Positions 1 to 9,926 are shown, numbered from the stretch's first letter. The stretch is 42,779 bases of DNA from Bacteroidales bacterium (GCA_022361295.1 JAKSBD010000153.1:1-42779), one strand, 5' to 3'. The notes: generated by a model from the letters alone, not told the origin. Translations and numbers: made by a program.

Positions 1-658
1 ATACTACCATAAAATAGTAGTTACTAACCGGATTTACAGTATATGTTTTGTCAACGATATGTGCGGCTTCTTCTGTTAATCCGGCCAAAAGCGGATCAAT
101 AGTACCAATAATAAGGTTGGCGCTAAAACCACCTGAAACGCCTGCAAAAGCAGCTGCCATTCCAACCAGCGGGTGGCGTTTTGCAACCAGAAAGATGACA
201 CCTCCAAGTGGCACCAGCAACACATAACCAACGCTGGAGGCAACATTCGAAACAACACCAGCCAAAATAATTACAAAGGTTAATAAGCCTTTAGGAGCAG
301 CTAATACCAGTTTTCGAATCAAGGCACCAATTAAATCTGACTTCTCAGCCAAACCAATACCCAGCATTGCCACAACTACAATTCCCATCGGGGCAAAACT
401 GGTGAAGTTTTTCACCATTTCTGTTAGTATGCGATTCAACCCTTCAACAGACAGCAGGTTAATTACATTAATAGCTTCTCCGGTAGTAGGGTGCTCAGCA
501 GTGGCTCCCATCCAGGCAAACAAGCCAGAGAACAGCAACACAACTACAGCAAAAATCCCAAACAACAGGGCCGGATGCGGCAGTATATTCCCTACTCTTT
601 CAACTCCATTTAAAAATATATCAACAAATGACTTTTTCTTTTTTACGGCTGTACCCAT
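1..658 (-). CDS. AbgT family transporter (truncated at window edge; N-terminal part present)
   Basis: Minus-strand reading frame from ATG (CAT at 656-658) open to position 1: [51 protein letters not shown]...[18 protein letters not shown]..., typical AbgT-like N-terminus with multiple TM helices. Not listed in the ORF track because it runs off the window. Confidence 0.85.
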   Translation of the reverse strand, partial: MGTAVKKKKSFVDIFLNGVERVGNILPHPALLFGIFAVVVLLFSGLFAWMGATAEHPTTGEAINVINLLSVEGLNRILTEMVKNFTSFAPMGIVVVAMLGIGLAEKSDLIGALIRKLVLAAPKGLLTFVIILAGVVSNVASSVGYVLLVPLGGVIFLVAKRHPLVGMAAAFAGVSGGFSANLIIGTIDPLLAGLTEEAAHIVDKTYTVNPVSNYYFMVV

Positions 659-794
659 ACAATAAAAGTTTTACTATTATGAAAAGCCGAAAATATAAAA
701 AAAAGCAAAGCCCCGAAGAAGAAATGATTATACTAACGTGTGTTATACAGCATAGTGTTGATCAATGTTGATTTGTCTATTTGCTGATCTGAAA

Positions 795-898
795 AACTGT
801 AGAATTGTCGAACCGTTGAACTGTTGAATAGTTGATAAGTATAATAGTTGAGCAAATAAACTGTTAAGTTATAGAACTGTAGAATCATCGAAGTCGAA
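795..898. repeat. Degenerate 8-bp tandem repeat, about 13 units, consensus near AACTGTTG
   Basis: In-phase octamers: aactgtag aattgtcg aaccgttg aactgttg aatagttg ataagtat aatagttg agcaaata aactgtta agttatag aactgtag aatcatcg aagtcgaa. Confidence 0.75.
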
Positions 899-976
899 AT
901 CCACTGTAACTAACAACCAATATCCCCTAATCAAACATTTCAACATCATAAATCCACACATCTCACATCCCAACAT

Positions 977-1004
977 CATAAATCATAAATCATAAATCAT
1001 AAAT
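977..1004. repeat. 7-bp perfect tandem repeat (cataaat x4)
   Basis: cataaat cataaat cataaat cataaat read directly; flanked by a further copy of catcataaatccacacatc at about 947-962. Confidence 0.9.
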
Positions 1005-1013
1005 CCACACATC

Positions 1014-1793
1014 CTATATCCCTGCCCCACTAAACCAGTTTTTAAAATGAGAAACCTTTTCGCGGCTAACAATCACTTCTTTGTCAAATGGCATTTCAAA
1101 CTGAATTTTCAGGCGACTGTTGGAGTGCACCAACACATCCTGGATATGATTTATATTGACGATGAAAGAACGACTAATGCGATAAAATGTAGCAGGATTA
1201 AGCATTTCCTCCAACTCCTCCAGCTTAAAGTCAATAATGTAACGGTTACCTTTAGTAGTTAAGATAAAGGCGTTACGACCTTCAGCATAGAAAAGCACAA
1301 TTTTATCGGCTGTAACTGACTTAATACGTTCACCCAGTTTCACCATGAAACGCTCCTTATATGTTTTTCGATAATGCAGTAATGCTTCATTCAATTCTTC
1401 CAGCTTTAATCGCTGACTGGCTGAGGAAAGGTTTTCGCGCAAGCTTTCAAGCTTTTCCATACTTCTGAATAAATCATCGTAGTCCAATGGTTTTAAAAGG
1501 TAATCAATACTATTGACCTTAAAAGCCTGAATGGCATATTCATTATAGGCTGTGGTGAAGATGACGGGTAAATTCAGCTGGGTTTTATTAAATATTTCAA
1601 AACTTAAGCCATCGGATAAATGAATATCCATAAAAATAAGATCAGCTGTATTTAAAGGATTTGATAACCATTCAACACTTGCCACAATCGACCCCAGCTC
1701 ACCAACTACTTCAATATTACTATCATATCGGTTTAACAAGTGCTTCAGATTATCTACAGCAGGTTTTTCATCTTCTATAATTAGTACTCTCAT
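1014..1793 (-). CDS. LytTR-family DNA-binding response regulator
   Basis: 259 aa; receiver domain (MRVLIIEDEKPAVDNL, DLIFMDIHLSDG, FTTAYNEYAIQAFKVNSIDYLLKP) plus LytTR domain (FYRISRSFIVNINHIQDV). Confidence 0.95.
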   Translation of the reverse strand: MRVLIIEDEKPAVDNLKHLLNRYDSNIEVVGELGSIVASVEWLSNPLNTADLIFMDIHLSDGLSFEIFNKTQLNLPVIFTTAYNEYAIQAFKVNSIDYLLKPLDYDDLFRSMEKLESLRENLSSASQRLKLEELNEALLHYRKTYKERFMVKLGERIKSVTADKIVLFYAEGRNAFILTTKGNRYIIDFKLEELEEMLNPATFYRISRSFIVNINHIQDVLVHSNSRLKIQFEMPFDKEVIVSREKVSHFKNWFSGAGI

Positions 1794-1804
1794 GTTGGTT
1801 CAGA

Positions 1805-2899
1805 TTATTCTTCCTCTATCTCAAATAAAGGTATATTGATGTGTATTTGTTGATTGTCGTGAGATATTTCCAGTTGCTTACTATCACTAAAAAACGAATA
1901 AGCTTTATTAATAAGAGATAAGTTCCATTCGCTATTACCATTAAGGCCAATTTTAGGATTATGACGACAGCTAAATTTCAGGTTATCACCATCATTCACT
2001 AAAAGAATATGCAATGGCTGATATTCATTGATAATAGACCTGCTAACCAACTCCTGGATTAAAGAAGATAAAGTACAGGGAATAATCTGTCGATACATCC
2101 AGTCATCAGATAAGCGATGTTCAAATGTAATGGTGTTACTATGCTTTACATTTAGTATATGAAGCAATGATTTACTTAATTGTAATTCTTGCTGAAGCTC
2201 AACCAGCTCAACATGTCGGTTATCCAGATTGTAGCGGTATATTTTAGATAAGTGATTAACAAAATGCTCTGCCAGGCGTGGTTGTGAGTGCACTATTGAA
2301 ATCAAATTCTCTAATCCGTCATAAAGCAACTTGGGATTAATCTGCATTTTAAACTTTTCCAGATCTGTCTCCATCCCTTTTCTCAGATCCTTTTCCTGCT
2401 TGTAGTGTATTTGCTTATGAACGGCTAAAAACGATGTACTTACATGTATAATTGCATACAAAATGGCCATCACCCCATACACACTATTAAAGACTATTAA
2501 CTCAGAGCCAAAATCATTAATGTATAAAACAAACCTGAAGTAAATACCTACCAGTAAACTAATAAGAAGGACTGATACAATCAGGCAAATAAATGGAATC
2601 AATACAATACGCATTGAATGGCTGATTTCTTTTGATGCAATGTTTGATCCGGCATTAGCTTTAAGCTTTTCCATCAATGGGAAGCGCTTATCTATCTGTA
2701 TCAGCAAGGCCCGCAGACTCTCAAAAAGAGTAAATGTGAGCAATGTGGTCACCGCAACTTCCTGGCTAAAGAAATGGGAACTAAACTGATCAAGTGTATC
2801 GAACACCAGCAATATTAAAACATAAGCTACCACACCTAATGGGAATGGTAGCAGAAAACGGAGCCACTTTTGCTGATTATTTATTGTGAATGTCTTCAT
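1805..2899 (-). CDS. LytS-like membrane sensor kinase homolog, catalytically degenerate
   Basis: 364 aa, N-terminal TM helices, then MQINPKLLYDGLENLISIV aligning with the H-box of the neighbouring kinase (SQLSPHYLFNTLNTIASLI) but with Lys in place of His; recognisable N-box and G-box missing. Confidence 0.8.
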   Translation of the reverse strand: MKTFTINNQQKWLRFLLPFPLGVVAYVLILLVFDTLDQFSSHFFSQEVAVTTLLTFTLFESLRALLIQIDKRFPLMEKLKANAGSNIASKEISHSMRIVLIPFICLIVSVLLISLLVGIYFRFVLYINDFGSELIVFNSVYGVMAILYAIIHVSTSFLAVHKQIHYKQEKDLRKGMETDLEKFKMQINPKLLYDGLENLISIVHSQPRLAEHFVNHLSKIYRYNLDNRHVELVELQQELQLSKSLLHILNVKHSNTITFEHRLSDDWMYRQIIPCTLSSLIQELVSRSIINEYQPLHILLVNDGDNLKFSCRHNPKIGLNGNSEWNLSLINKAYSFFSDSKQLEISHDNQQIHINIPLFEIEEE

Positions 2900-2909
2900 T
2901 CCAAACTCT

Positions 2910-4028
2910 TTAATACCTGATAACCTTTTGCTTTAACAACAATGGCAATATAACCATAAACGACTCATCCTTAGTTATCTCAACCTCTTGCTTGGTAAAA
3001 TAAGCATATCGTTTCTTAATATTCTCCAGTCCTATTTTGTGCGACACATGCCGTTCCGGTTTCTTAAGTAATTGATTATCTACTTCTATAAAACCAGGTT
3101 TTCGCTCAAAATTATTCACCACTTCAATACCATTGTTCTTATTAGATCGTATACATATTTTTAAAGGTTTTTCTTCAGAGAAGTGATTGTGCTTAACGGC
3201 GTTTTCTACCAGTAGTTGCAATGTCATTGGCGGAATATAGCTTGAGCTTGCCTGAGCATTCAGATCAATATTCAGCTCAAGAGCTTTTTCGAACCGAATG
3301 CGCAACAAAAAGTAATACGCCTTAATGAAGTCGACCTCATTACGTACAGATACCAATTCTTTCTGATGACTATTGAGAATGTAACTGAATGTTTGGGCAA
3401 ACTTACGGATAAATCCCTCGGTGGTAGATGCATCACGATGAATAAGTGATGCAATTGTATTTAGCGTGTTGAACAGGTAATGCGGACTCAATTGGCTCTT
3501 TAGTATCTCATACTGCAGTTTCAATCGCTCCCTCACCATCTTTTCACTTTCAATATTGGCCTGAATAAAGCTGGTAAACGAATATTGATATAAATCGACC
3601 AGTATAAAAACCAGGTTCGAAAGCAGGAAAATAATAAAGAATTTAATGGTGGCATCACCTTTCTCCTCCATAAAAAGTGCAAAGGAAATGTTATCGTACT
3701 TTATGGCAATCAATAGTTTTATGCATATCCACAAAAATATGGCAGCAACAATAGTATTGGATACAAACTGAATTAAAAAGCGTGAAGGCATCCCTTTTAT
3801 CCATGGATAAACAATATTAAGCAATCTGGTCAACAAGGTGAGTATACCAAATATAAGCCAGGAGCTAAGTGTAAAAAAGGAAATTGAGTCAATATTATCA
3901 GATAGCACCGGAAGGGTACCATTTTCGCTGTAAAACAAGTACAGAAAAATCAGTACCCCATATAAGGTACTGACCAGTATCTGTGTTACCAGCTTTTTCG
4001 AAGAGTATAATTGGGTGTTGGTTGTCAT
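2910..4028 (-). CDS. LytS/YehU-type sensor histidine kinase
   Basis: 372 aa, several TM segments, His_kinase motif LKSQLSPHYLFNTLNTIASLIHRD, N-box QLLVENAVKHNHF, GLENIKKRY. Confidence 0.95.
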   Translation of the reverse strand: MTTNTQLYSSKKLVTQILVSTLYGVLIFLYLFYSENGTLPVLSDNIDSISFFTLSSWLIFGILTLLTRLLNIVYPWIKGMPSRFLIQFVSNTIVAAIFLWICIKLLIAIKYDNISFALFMEEKGDATIKFFIIFLLSNLVFILVDLYQYSFTSFIQANIESEKMVRERLKLQYEILKSQLSPHYLFNTLNTIASLIHRDASTTEGFIRKFAQTFSYILNSHQKELVSVRNEVDFIKAYYFLLRIRFEKALELNIDLNAQASSSYIPPMTLQLLVENAVKHNHFSEEKPLKICIRSNKNNGIEVVNNFERKPGFIEVDNQLLKKPERHVSHKIGLENIKKRYAYFTKQEVEITKDESFMVILPLLLKQKVIRY

Positions 4029-4083
4029 TGAAATACTAAGTTAATGGATTAATTTAGATCTCAAAAAGGTATATGTCAATGAA

Positions 4084-4124
4084 AAAGGATAAAATAGTCT
4101 TAAATTAAGACTATTTTATCCTTT
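4084..4124. terminator. 41-nt perfect inverted repeat (20-bp arms), probable terminator
   Basis: aaaggataaaatagtcttaa-a-ttaagactattttatccttt, immediately 3' of the 4132-5985 minus-strand gene. Confidence 0.75.
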
Positions 4125-4131
4125 CTGCCCT

Positions 4132-5985
4132 TTAGCTTAAGGTGCGTAAAATGCGATTCTTATCGTATTCTGACTCTAAGTCTTTAGCCATCGACTTGAA
4201 AATGTAGGCGGTTGATGAGTTTTTGTTATTGATATGAGAACTTAGCCTTACCAGAACAGCTGCCTTTTCAACATCAACATCAATTTGTTGCGTACACTCA
4301 ATAACTTTTGCAGCCAGCGTTTCGTTCATGGCAGGACTGTCAATAACGTAACGCAACAACTCTTCAATTGTACTGTTTTGATCCATACGGTTAATCAGAC
4401 GGAAAAACTGATTGTAATTATTTTCAGACAATGGAAATTGCGCTATCACCTCGCGCATAACAGCTCCTGTTCCATGCTGAAAATCTCCAACTAAACGATC
4501 AAGTGTTCTTAACAAACGATACATCGCTGCTTCTTCCAATTTGTTTTTATTTAATAAATCGAGCATAACATTATACATCTCCATTTCACTATCAAGACCA
4601 TTTAATGTTTCAAAGTAAGCATCCACCACTTCTTCATCATTAATAAACAAGCGATTGGCTTTGCGCAAAATTAAACCACGCTGACTGTTAGATGATATAC
4701 CCCTGGCTGTCTTTAAATAGTTCAACAAAGTCGTTTTATCACTCTTTTTCTTACCCGACTCAAGTGCTGCATCCAATAAAGCAGTTGTAATTTCTCCTTT
4801 TAAGATATAATAGCTATCCGACATATCATCCAACACATCTCTGTATGCATCCATCACTACATCATCCTTTGGTAAATAAGGGATTAAGTATAACATTAAA
4901 GCACCCTTTTCTCTTTCTGACGAAAAGTCATCAATAGCCTGCAACATACTTATCCAGCTATCGTTTGATAATTTTTTAGTCTTAACAAGGTGCTTTAATA
5001 CATTCCCTTTCTCTGAGTTAATTTCCATCTCCTCAATTATGTCGAAATAACCTTTTCTGATAGCGAATTCATCAGTATAGAATTGATTGAAAATACGCAA
5101 CGTAGATCCTCGTTCAGTATTATAGTCATGAGTTGAAGTAGCATCAAGTAATGCTGACAACTGTTCAGTATTCAATTTATAGTTTTCAAGAATGTGACGT
5201 ATTAATGTGCCTTTAGTACTGTTTGAGCGCACCTCTTCAATCTCGTTTAAAACAGGAACGATATCCTCGTTTTTCAATTGATTGTCAAATACCAGTGTTT
5301 TTAGGAATGTATTTTTCGAAGCAGAACTACCTGATTTGTATGATGATGTTTTGATGGTAAAAACATTCCATTCACTCGAATAAGTATAAGTTGAACTTGA
5401 TGGTAAATCTTCCATCACTTCTAACACTGCTCTTAATCCTTTTTTATTATATAACTGACGGACGCGGGATTCTACGCCTAAATCACTTCGTTTAACAATA
5501 TCAGGCAGAACTTCACCCAGCCACTTCTTACCTTCCGGATTAAAAGCAGTTTCTGTTTTACCAACGTAGTATTCGTATGTTATCGTGCCTTTGTCATCAG
5601 CATGAATAAATAAACGTCTGTTATTTCCAAAAGCTGTTTTATTAATTTCAACAAAACCGTTGGCCGAAATGCCGGTAATCATTTTATTATCCTCTGATAA
5701 TTCAATAACACCTTTGTATTTTAAATCAAACGGAAAATCAGACGATGCCGAACTAATTTTAACCTCTTTGCGATAATCTGCTGCCCGGAACTCAGCAACG
5801 GCCTCACGCACCTCTTCACGAGCTTTACGATACTCCGCGCGCAATTCATCATAAATGGCGCGTTCTGCCTTTTGTTTCTTATGCTTGTTATCATCCGCCA
5901 TTGCCGTTTGAAAGACTGATGATAAAAATACAGCCAACAAAACAGCAACACTTAATTTGGTCCGATGTGTAAATATTGCTCTCAT
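4132..5985 (-). CDS. Exported protein with C-terminal array of about ten ~34-residue helical repeats
   Basis: 617 aa with N-terminal signal peptide (LSVAVLLAVFLSSVFQTAMADD). Repeats such as EEVRSNSTKGTLIRHILENYKLNTEQLSALLDAT / EEMEINSEKGNVLKHLVKTKKLSNDSWISMLQAI / DDFSSEREKGALMLYLIPYLPKDDVVMDAYRDVL. Confidence 0.85.
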   Translation of the reverse strand: MRAIFTHRTKLSVAVLLAVFLSSVFQTAMADDNKHKKQKAERAIYDELRAEYRKAREEVREAVAEFRAADYRKEVKISSASSDFPFDLKYKGVIELSEDNKMITGISANGFVEINKTAFGNNRRLFIHADDKGTITYEYYVGKTETAFNPEGKKWLGEVLPDIVKRSDLGVESRVRQLYNKKGLRAVLEVMEDLPSSSTYTYSSEWNVFTIKTSSYKSGSSASKNTFLKTLVFDNQLKNEDIVPVLNEIEEVRSNSTKGTLIRHILENYKLNTEQLSALLDATSTHDYNTERGSTLRIFNQFYTDEFAIRKGYFDIIEEMEINSEKGNVLKHLVKTKKLSNDSWISMLQAIDDFSSEREKGALMLYLIPYLPKDDVVMDAYRDVLDDMSDSYYILKGEITTALLDAALESGKKKSDKTTLLNYLKTARGISSNSQRGLILRKANRLFINDEEVVDAYFETLNGLDSEMEMYNVMLDLLNKNKLEEAAMYRLLRTLDRLVGDFQHGTGAVMREVIAQFPLSENNYNQFFRLINRMDQNSTIEELLRYVIDSPAMNETLAAKVIECTQQIDVDVEKAAVLVRLSSHINNKNSSTAYIFKSMAKDLESEYDKNRILRTLS

Positions 5986-6146
5986 AGGTATATTGTTTTA
6001 GTTGTTCATAAACATTATTTGACAATACAATATTAAAACAAGACTTCCCCTAAGAAAAACGAAAAGTAGTGAGTTGTATTAAAAATGTAGTGAATTGTAG
6101 ATGTCGTGAAGCGGAAGAAAATTTATCTGATCTATGGTAAAAAAAA

Positions 6147-6174
6147 GACCCTAAGTTATCCTTAGAGTCTTTAT
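6147..6174. terminator. Hairpin terminator downstream of the aldo/keto reductase gene
   Basis: aaagaccctaag-ttatc-cttagagtcttt, stem with one mismatch. Confidence 0.6.
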
Positions 6175-6206
6175 ACAATACTATTAATATGAGTGGGGTA
6201 TAAAAT

Positions 6207-7202
6207 TTACAAAACCGGTTTACAAATTGCATCAATGGATTTTAATTCCTCATCTGTAAACTCCAGATTATTCAGGGCAACGAGATTATTAGCCAGTTGC
6301 TGTGATGATGAAGCACCAACCAACACCGATGTAACTGTTTTGTTACTTAACAGCCATGCAATAGCCATTTGCGCCAACGACTGATCACGGTTTTGTGCCA
6401 TATTGTTTAGAGATACAATTGCATTTCGTTTCTCTTCCGTTAAGGCCGATTCTTTTAGAAAATGCGCCTTGGCCATTCGCGAATCAGCAGGAATCTCTTT
6501 CAGATAACGATCGGTCAACAATCCCTGAGCCAGAGGTGAAAACGGAATACACCCAATACCTCTTTTATCCAACACTTCTGTTAACCCATCTTCAACCCAG
6601 CGGTCAAACATATTATATCGTGGCTGATGAATAAGGCATGGTGTGCCTAACTCACGTAAAATGGATTCAGCCTTTTGCGTTTGTTCAGCATTGTAATTTG
6701 ACAAGCCAACATACAAGGCCTTCCCCTGACGTACAATTAAATCAAGAGCAGCCATTGTTTCTTCCATGGGCGTATCAGGATCAGGGCGGTGGTGATAAAA
6801 AACATCAACATATTCCAAACCCATTCGTTTAAGGCTTTGGTCAAGACTTGAAACCAGATATTTCTTTGAGCCCCATTCTCCATAAGGGCCATCCCACATA
6901 AGATATCCAGCTTTGGTTGAAATAACCAACTCATCGCGGTAAGCATTCATATCCTGTTTCAGCACCTTTCCCAGTGTTTCTTCAGCCGATCCCGGAATCG
7001 GGCCGTAATTATTAGCCAGGTCAAAGTGTGTTACCCCGTTATCAAAGGCATATAACAATATATCACGTGCATTACTATACACATCCTCTGAACCAAAGTT
7101 ATGCCACAAACCCAATGAGATAGCAGGTAGTTTTAACCCACTGCGACCACAACGGTTGTAGAGCATATTATCATATCGTTTTTTCGAAGCCAAATAATCC
7201 AT
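6207..7202 (-). CDS. Aldo/keto reductase (L-glyceraldehyde 3-phosphate reductase-like, YghZ/MgrA family)
   Basis: 331 aa; MLYNRCGRSGLKLPAISLGLWHNFG, THFDLANNYGP, ISTKAGY, YVDVFYHHRPDP, CIPFSPLAQGLLT. Confidence 0.93.
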   Translation of the reverse strand: MDYLASKKRYDNMLYNRCGRSGLKLPAISLGLWHNFGSEDVYSNARDILLYAFDNGVTHFDLANNYGPIPGSAEETLGKVLKQDMNAYRDELVISTKAGYLMWDGPYGEWGSKKYLVSSLDQSLKRMGLEYVDVFYHHRPDPDTPMEETMAALDLIVRQGKALYVGLSNYNAEQTQKAESILRELGTPCLIHQPRYNMFDRWVEDGLTEVLDKRGIGCIPFSPLAQGLLTDRYLKEIPADSRMAKAHFLKESALTEEKRNAIVSLNNMAQNRDQSLAQMAIAWLLSNKTVTSVLVGASSSQQLANNLVALNNLEFTDEELKSIDAICKPVL

Positions 7203-7213
7203 TTTCTTTTGTT

Positions 7214-8494
7214 TTAATCCGTTACAAACTCTATCATTTCAGTTAAAGCCTCCTGGCAGGCCGGGCAGAATCCTTTTGCCTCATTGGTCTTCATACGGCA
7301 ATTAACTGCCGGTCGGTACACTCCCTTTTCAACATAGCCTCCACCTTCAAAAACACCACACACATCCTCATATTTATTGTTTACAGGTGTTGGTATTGGT
7401 GTTGATTCATCTACCAAATGCTTCCATTTACTCTTAAAGTTAACCAATGTGGTGATATTTGGTTGCCATGGCTCCACCTTTAAATCAAAGAAATTTTGAT
7501 ATGCTACATCAGAAGTATAGTATTCGTCGGCCAAACCACCAAAACCATGTCCAATTTCATGCAGCATAACTTCCCTGGCTTTTGGATGGTCTGATGTACC
7601 TATGGAAAAATGGTTGTAAATCCCCCCTCCTCCATATTTTTCAGAGTTAACCAGCACACAGATGTGATCATAAGGTGCACATGCAGCAATATCCCGAATC
7701 GAAATAACATCACCGGTTTCCAGGTAACGATCTATGTAAAAAGTATTAAAAGATGAATTAACAGCCGTATTCACCCACTTATCCTTCCGTGGATTATCTG
7801 CCTCAGAATCAACTGAGGGCGAACATACTGCCCAGAAATTTATCTTATGCTTTTGCGTTTTATACGGCTCCATAGATAAAATATAATCGGCCATATCTTT
7901 TACATCAGCTTTGAATTTATCCATTTCATCCAATTGATAGCCCTCTGCAATAAAAGTAAAATCAACACTATTAGCAGGTTCACCGTTATCAACAACTTTA
8001 ACTACTTCATAATTCGGTAATTTTTCTTTTCTTATATTATCATCTTCAGGATTAATAAGCATCGTAAGCAGGGCATTATAAGTTCCATCTTTCCTGCGCT
8101 CATTAAGGGTGAATACCACCTCATTCTTCGGATAAGGAAAAGTTACCGTTTGATAAAAAGCTTTGTTAACGGTTTTTGCTTCTTCGGTTGTTCGCCACTC
8201 TTCAAACAAAGTACAAAACCCCCTTGAATAAATAACTTTATTACTTGCTTTATCTCTTATTGTGAAATGATATTCACCATACCCTTGTTTGTCAACGAAT
8301 TTTGTGGTGGAGCCTCCCCAAAAAGGTTCTTGTTTTAATTCTAACAAGTAAGCCGACTGTGTATGTTTATTACCGGCCAGAACCATATCAAGCCGCATGG
8401 AATGTTCCTTAAAATACATATCATAGTCAGTTTGAGCACTACTACATGCGCCAAATAGCAGGAAGCTGATAAATACAAAAATTACTGTTCTCAT
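7214..8494 (-). CDS. M64 family (IgA-peptidase-type) metallopeptidase, lipoprotein
   Basis: 426 aa; lipobox LLFGAC; zinc motif HEIGHGFGGLADEYY; FTFIAEGYQ. Confidence 0.93.
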   Translation of the reverse strand: MRTVIFVFISFLLFGACSSAQTDYDMYFKEHSMRLDMVLAGNKHTQSAYLLELKQEPFWGGSTTKFVDKQGYGEYHFTIRDKASNKVIYSRGFCTLFEEWRTTEEAKTVNKAFYQTVTFPYPKNEVVFTLNERRKDGTYNALLTMLINPEDDNIRKEKLPNYEVVKVVDNGEPANSVDFTFIAEGYQLDEMDKFKADVKDMADYILSMEPYKTQKHKINFWAVCSPSVDSEADNPRKDKWVNTAVNSSFNTFYIDRYLETGDVISIRDIAACAPYDHICVLVNSEKYGGGGIYNHFSIGTSDHPKAREVMLHEIGHGFGGLADEYYTSDVAYQNFFDLKVEPWQPNITTLVNFKSKWKHLVDESTPIPTPVNNKYEDVCGVFEGGGYVEKGVYRPAVNCRMKTNEAKGFCPACQEALTEMIEFVTD

Positions 8495-8630
8495 AAAAGA
8501 CGAAATTACATTATCTTGTACAGGCGTTGCATCTGGTTTTTTTATTCTTTTGCACCTGTCAATTTATTTCAGATTATTTTTCTATACAATTATACTAGTT
8601 TTATAACACTTAAATCAGATTTTATTTCGT

Positions 8631-9926
8631 ATGGATGTCATGAACTTAAATAAAATAAGCAAACTCATTATGGAGTACCTCTCTTCTGCAGGGGTTGCCG
8701 AATTATACATTAAGTACATTTTAACCGCTTTCTGGCTGGTAGTAACAATTCTGGTTTGCTGGCTGGCCAACTTTGTCACTAAAAAATACATTACAAAAGC
8801 GCTTGAGAAAGTAATTCGAAAAACCAAGTCAAAATACGACGATCTGCTGGTCGACAGATTTGTACTCAGCAGAATCTCAAACCTGGTGCCTGCCATTATT
8901 ATTTATGTAATGCTGGGGATTATTTTTGAACCATTTGGCCAAACCGATATTGTTATGCACTTACAAAAAATAGTAAGCAGCGTAATTGTGTTTATCATTT
9001 TATGGGCTTTTGTCGCTTTATTAGGAGTTATTAATGATATCTACAACACTTTTCCATATGCAAAAGAGCGACCTATAAAAGGAATGATTCAGATCATACA
9101 AATAGCTGCCTCATTTCTAACCGGAATTGTCATCATATCAATCATATTCACCATTGACATATCTAAGATATTAACAGGATTGGGTGCCACAGCTGCCATA
9201 TTACTGTTGATATTTAAGGACACTATACTTGGATTTGTGGCCAGCATCCAGTTGTCGGCCAACAAAATGGTGAGCAATGGCGATTGGATAACAATGCCAA
9301 CCTATAAAACAGATGGAACAGTGATAGACATATCGCTTAACACCGTTAAAGTTCAAAACTGGGATAAGACGATTACTACTATTCCTACCTATAAAATGGT
9401 AGAAGACTCCTTTATCAACTGGAAAGGCATGGAACAGTCGGGCGGTCGCCGCATCAAACGCTCAATCAATATTGATATGCAAACAGTTAAGTTTTGCTCT
9501 GCCGACATGATTGAACGTTTTAAGAAAATACGCCTGCTCAAGGACTATATTAACCAGAAGGAAGAGGAAATAGTCAATCACAATACTCTTGTGGAAGGAG
9601 AATCTGCATCTGAAAGCCTGGCTAATGGCAGAAGACTGACTAACTTAGGACTTTTCCGCCGATATTTAGAGGAATATATACGCGAACATCCGATGACACT
9701 CAACAACATGACATTCATGGTGCGGCAATTACAATCGACAGAAAAAGGGCAGCCAATTGAAATCTATGCTTTTAGTAAAGATCAGGAATGGGCTAATTAC
9801 GAATCAATACAAGCTGATATTTTCGATCACATTCTGGCTGTTGTAAGCGAATTTGATTTGAAAGTATACCAGTTGCCAAGTGGGGCTGATATCAATCTTT
9901 CGAATTATGGAAAATCCTCTTTATAA
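8631..9926 (+). CDS. MscS family mechanosensitive channel (YbdG-like)
   Basis: 431 aa; multiple TM helices and MscS core ILTGLGATAAILLLIFKDTILGFVASIQLSANKMVSNGDWI. Confidence 0.93.
   Translation: MDVMNLNKISKLIMEYLSSAGVAELYIKYILTAFWLVVTILVCWLANFVTKKYITKALEKVIRKTKSKYDDLLVDRFVLSRISNLVPAIIIYVMLGIIFEPFGQTDIVMHLQKIVSSVIVFIILWAFVALLGVINDIYNTFPYAKERPIKGMIQIIQIAASFLTGIVIISIIFTIDISKILTGLGATAAILLLIFKDTILGFVASIQLSANKMVSNGDWITMPTYKTDGTVIDISLNTVKVQNWDKTITTIPTYKMVEDSFINWKGMEQSGGRRIKRSINIDMQTVKFCSADMIERFKKIRLLKDYINQKEEEIVNHNTLVEGESASESLANGRRLTNLGLFRRYLEEYIREHPMTLNNMTFMVRQLQSTEKGQPIEIYAFSKDQEWANYESIQADIFDHILAVVSEFDLKVYQLPSGADINLSNYGKSSL

Noticed and set aside
402-665. 87-aa plus-strand ORF
   Set aside because: Antisense to the AbgT transporter frame; low-complexity composition and no family resemblance.
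795-1004. CRISPR-like array
   Set aside because: Repeats are 7-8 bp, contiguous and degenerate, with no unique spacers and no cas genes.
6050-6235. 61-aa minus-strand ORF
   Set aside because: Runs over the terminator hairpin and into the aldo/keto reductase 3' end in another frame; probably spurious.
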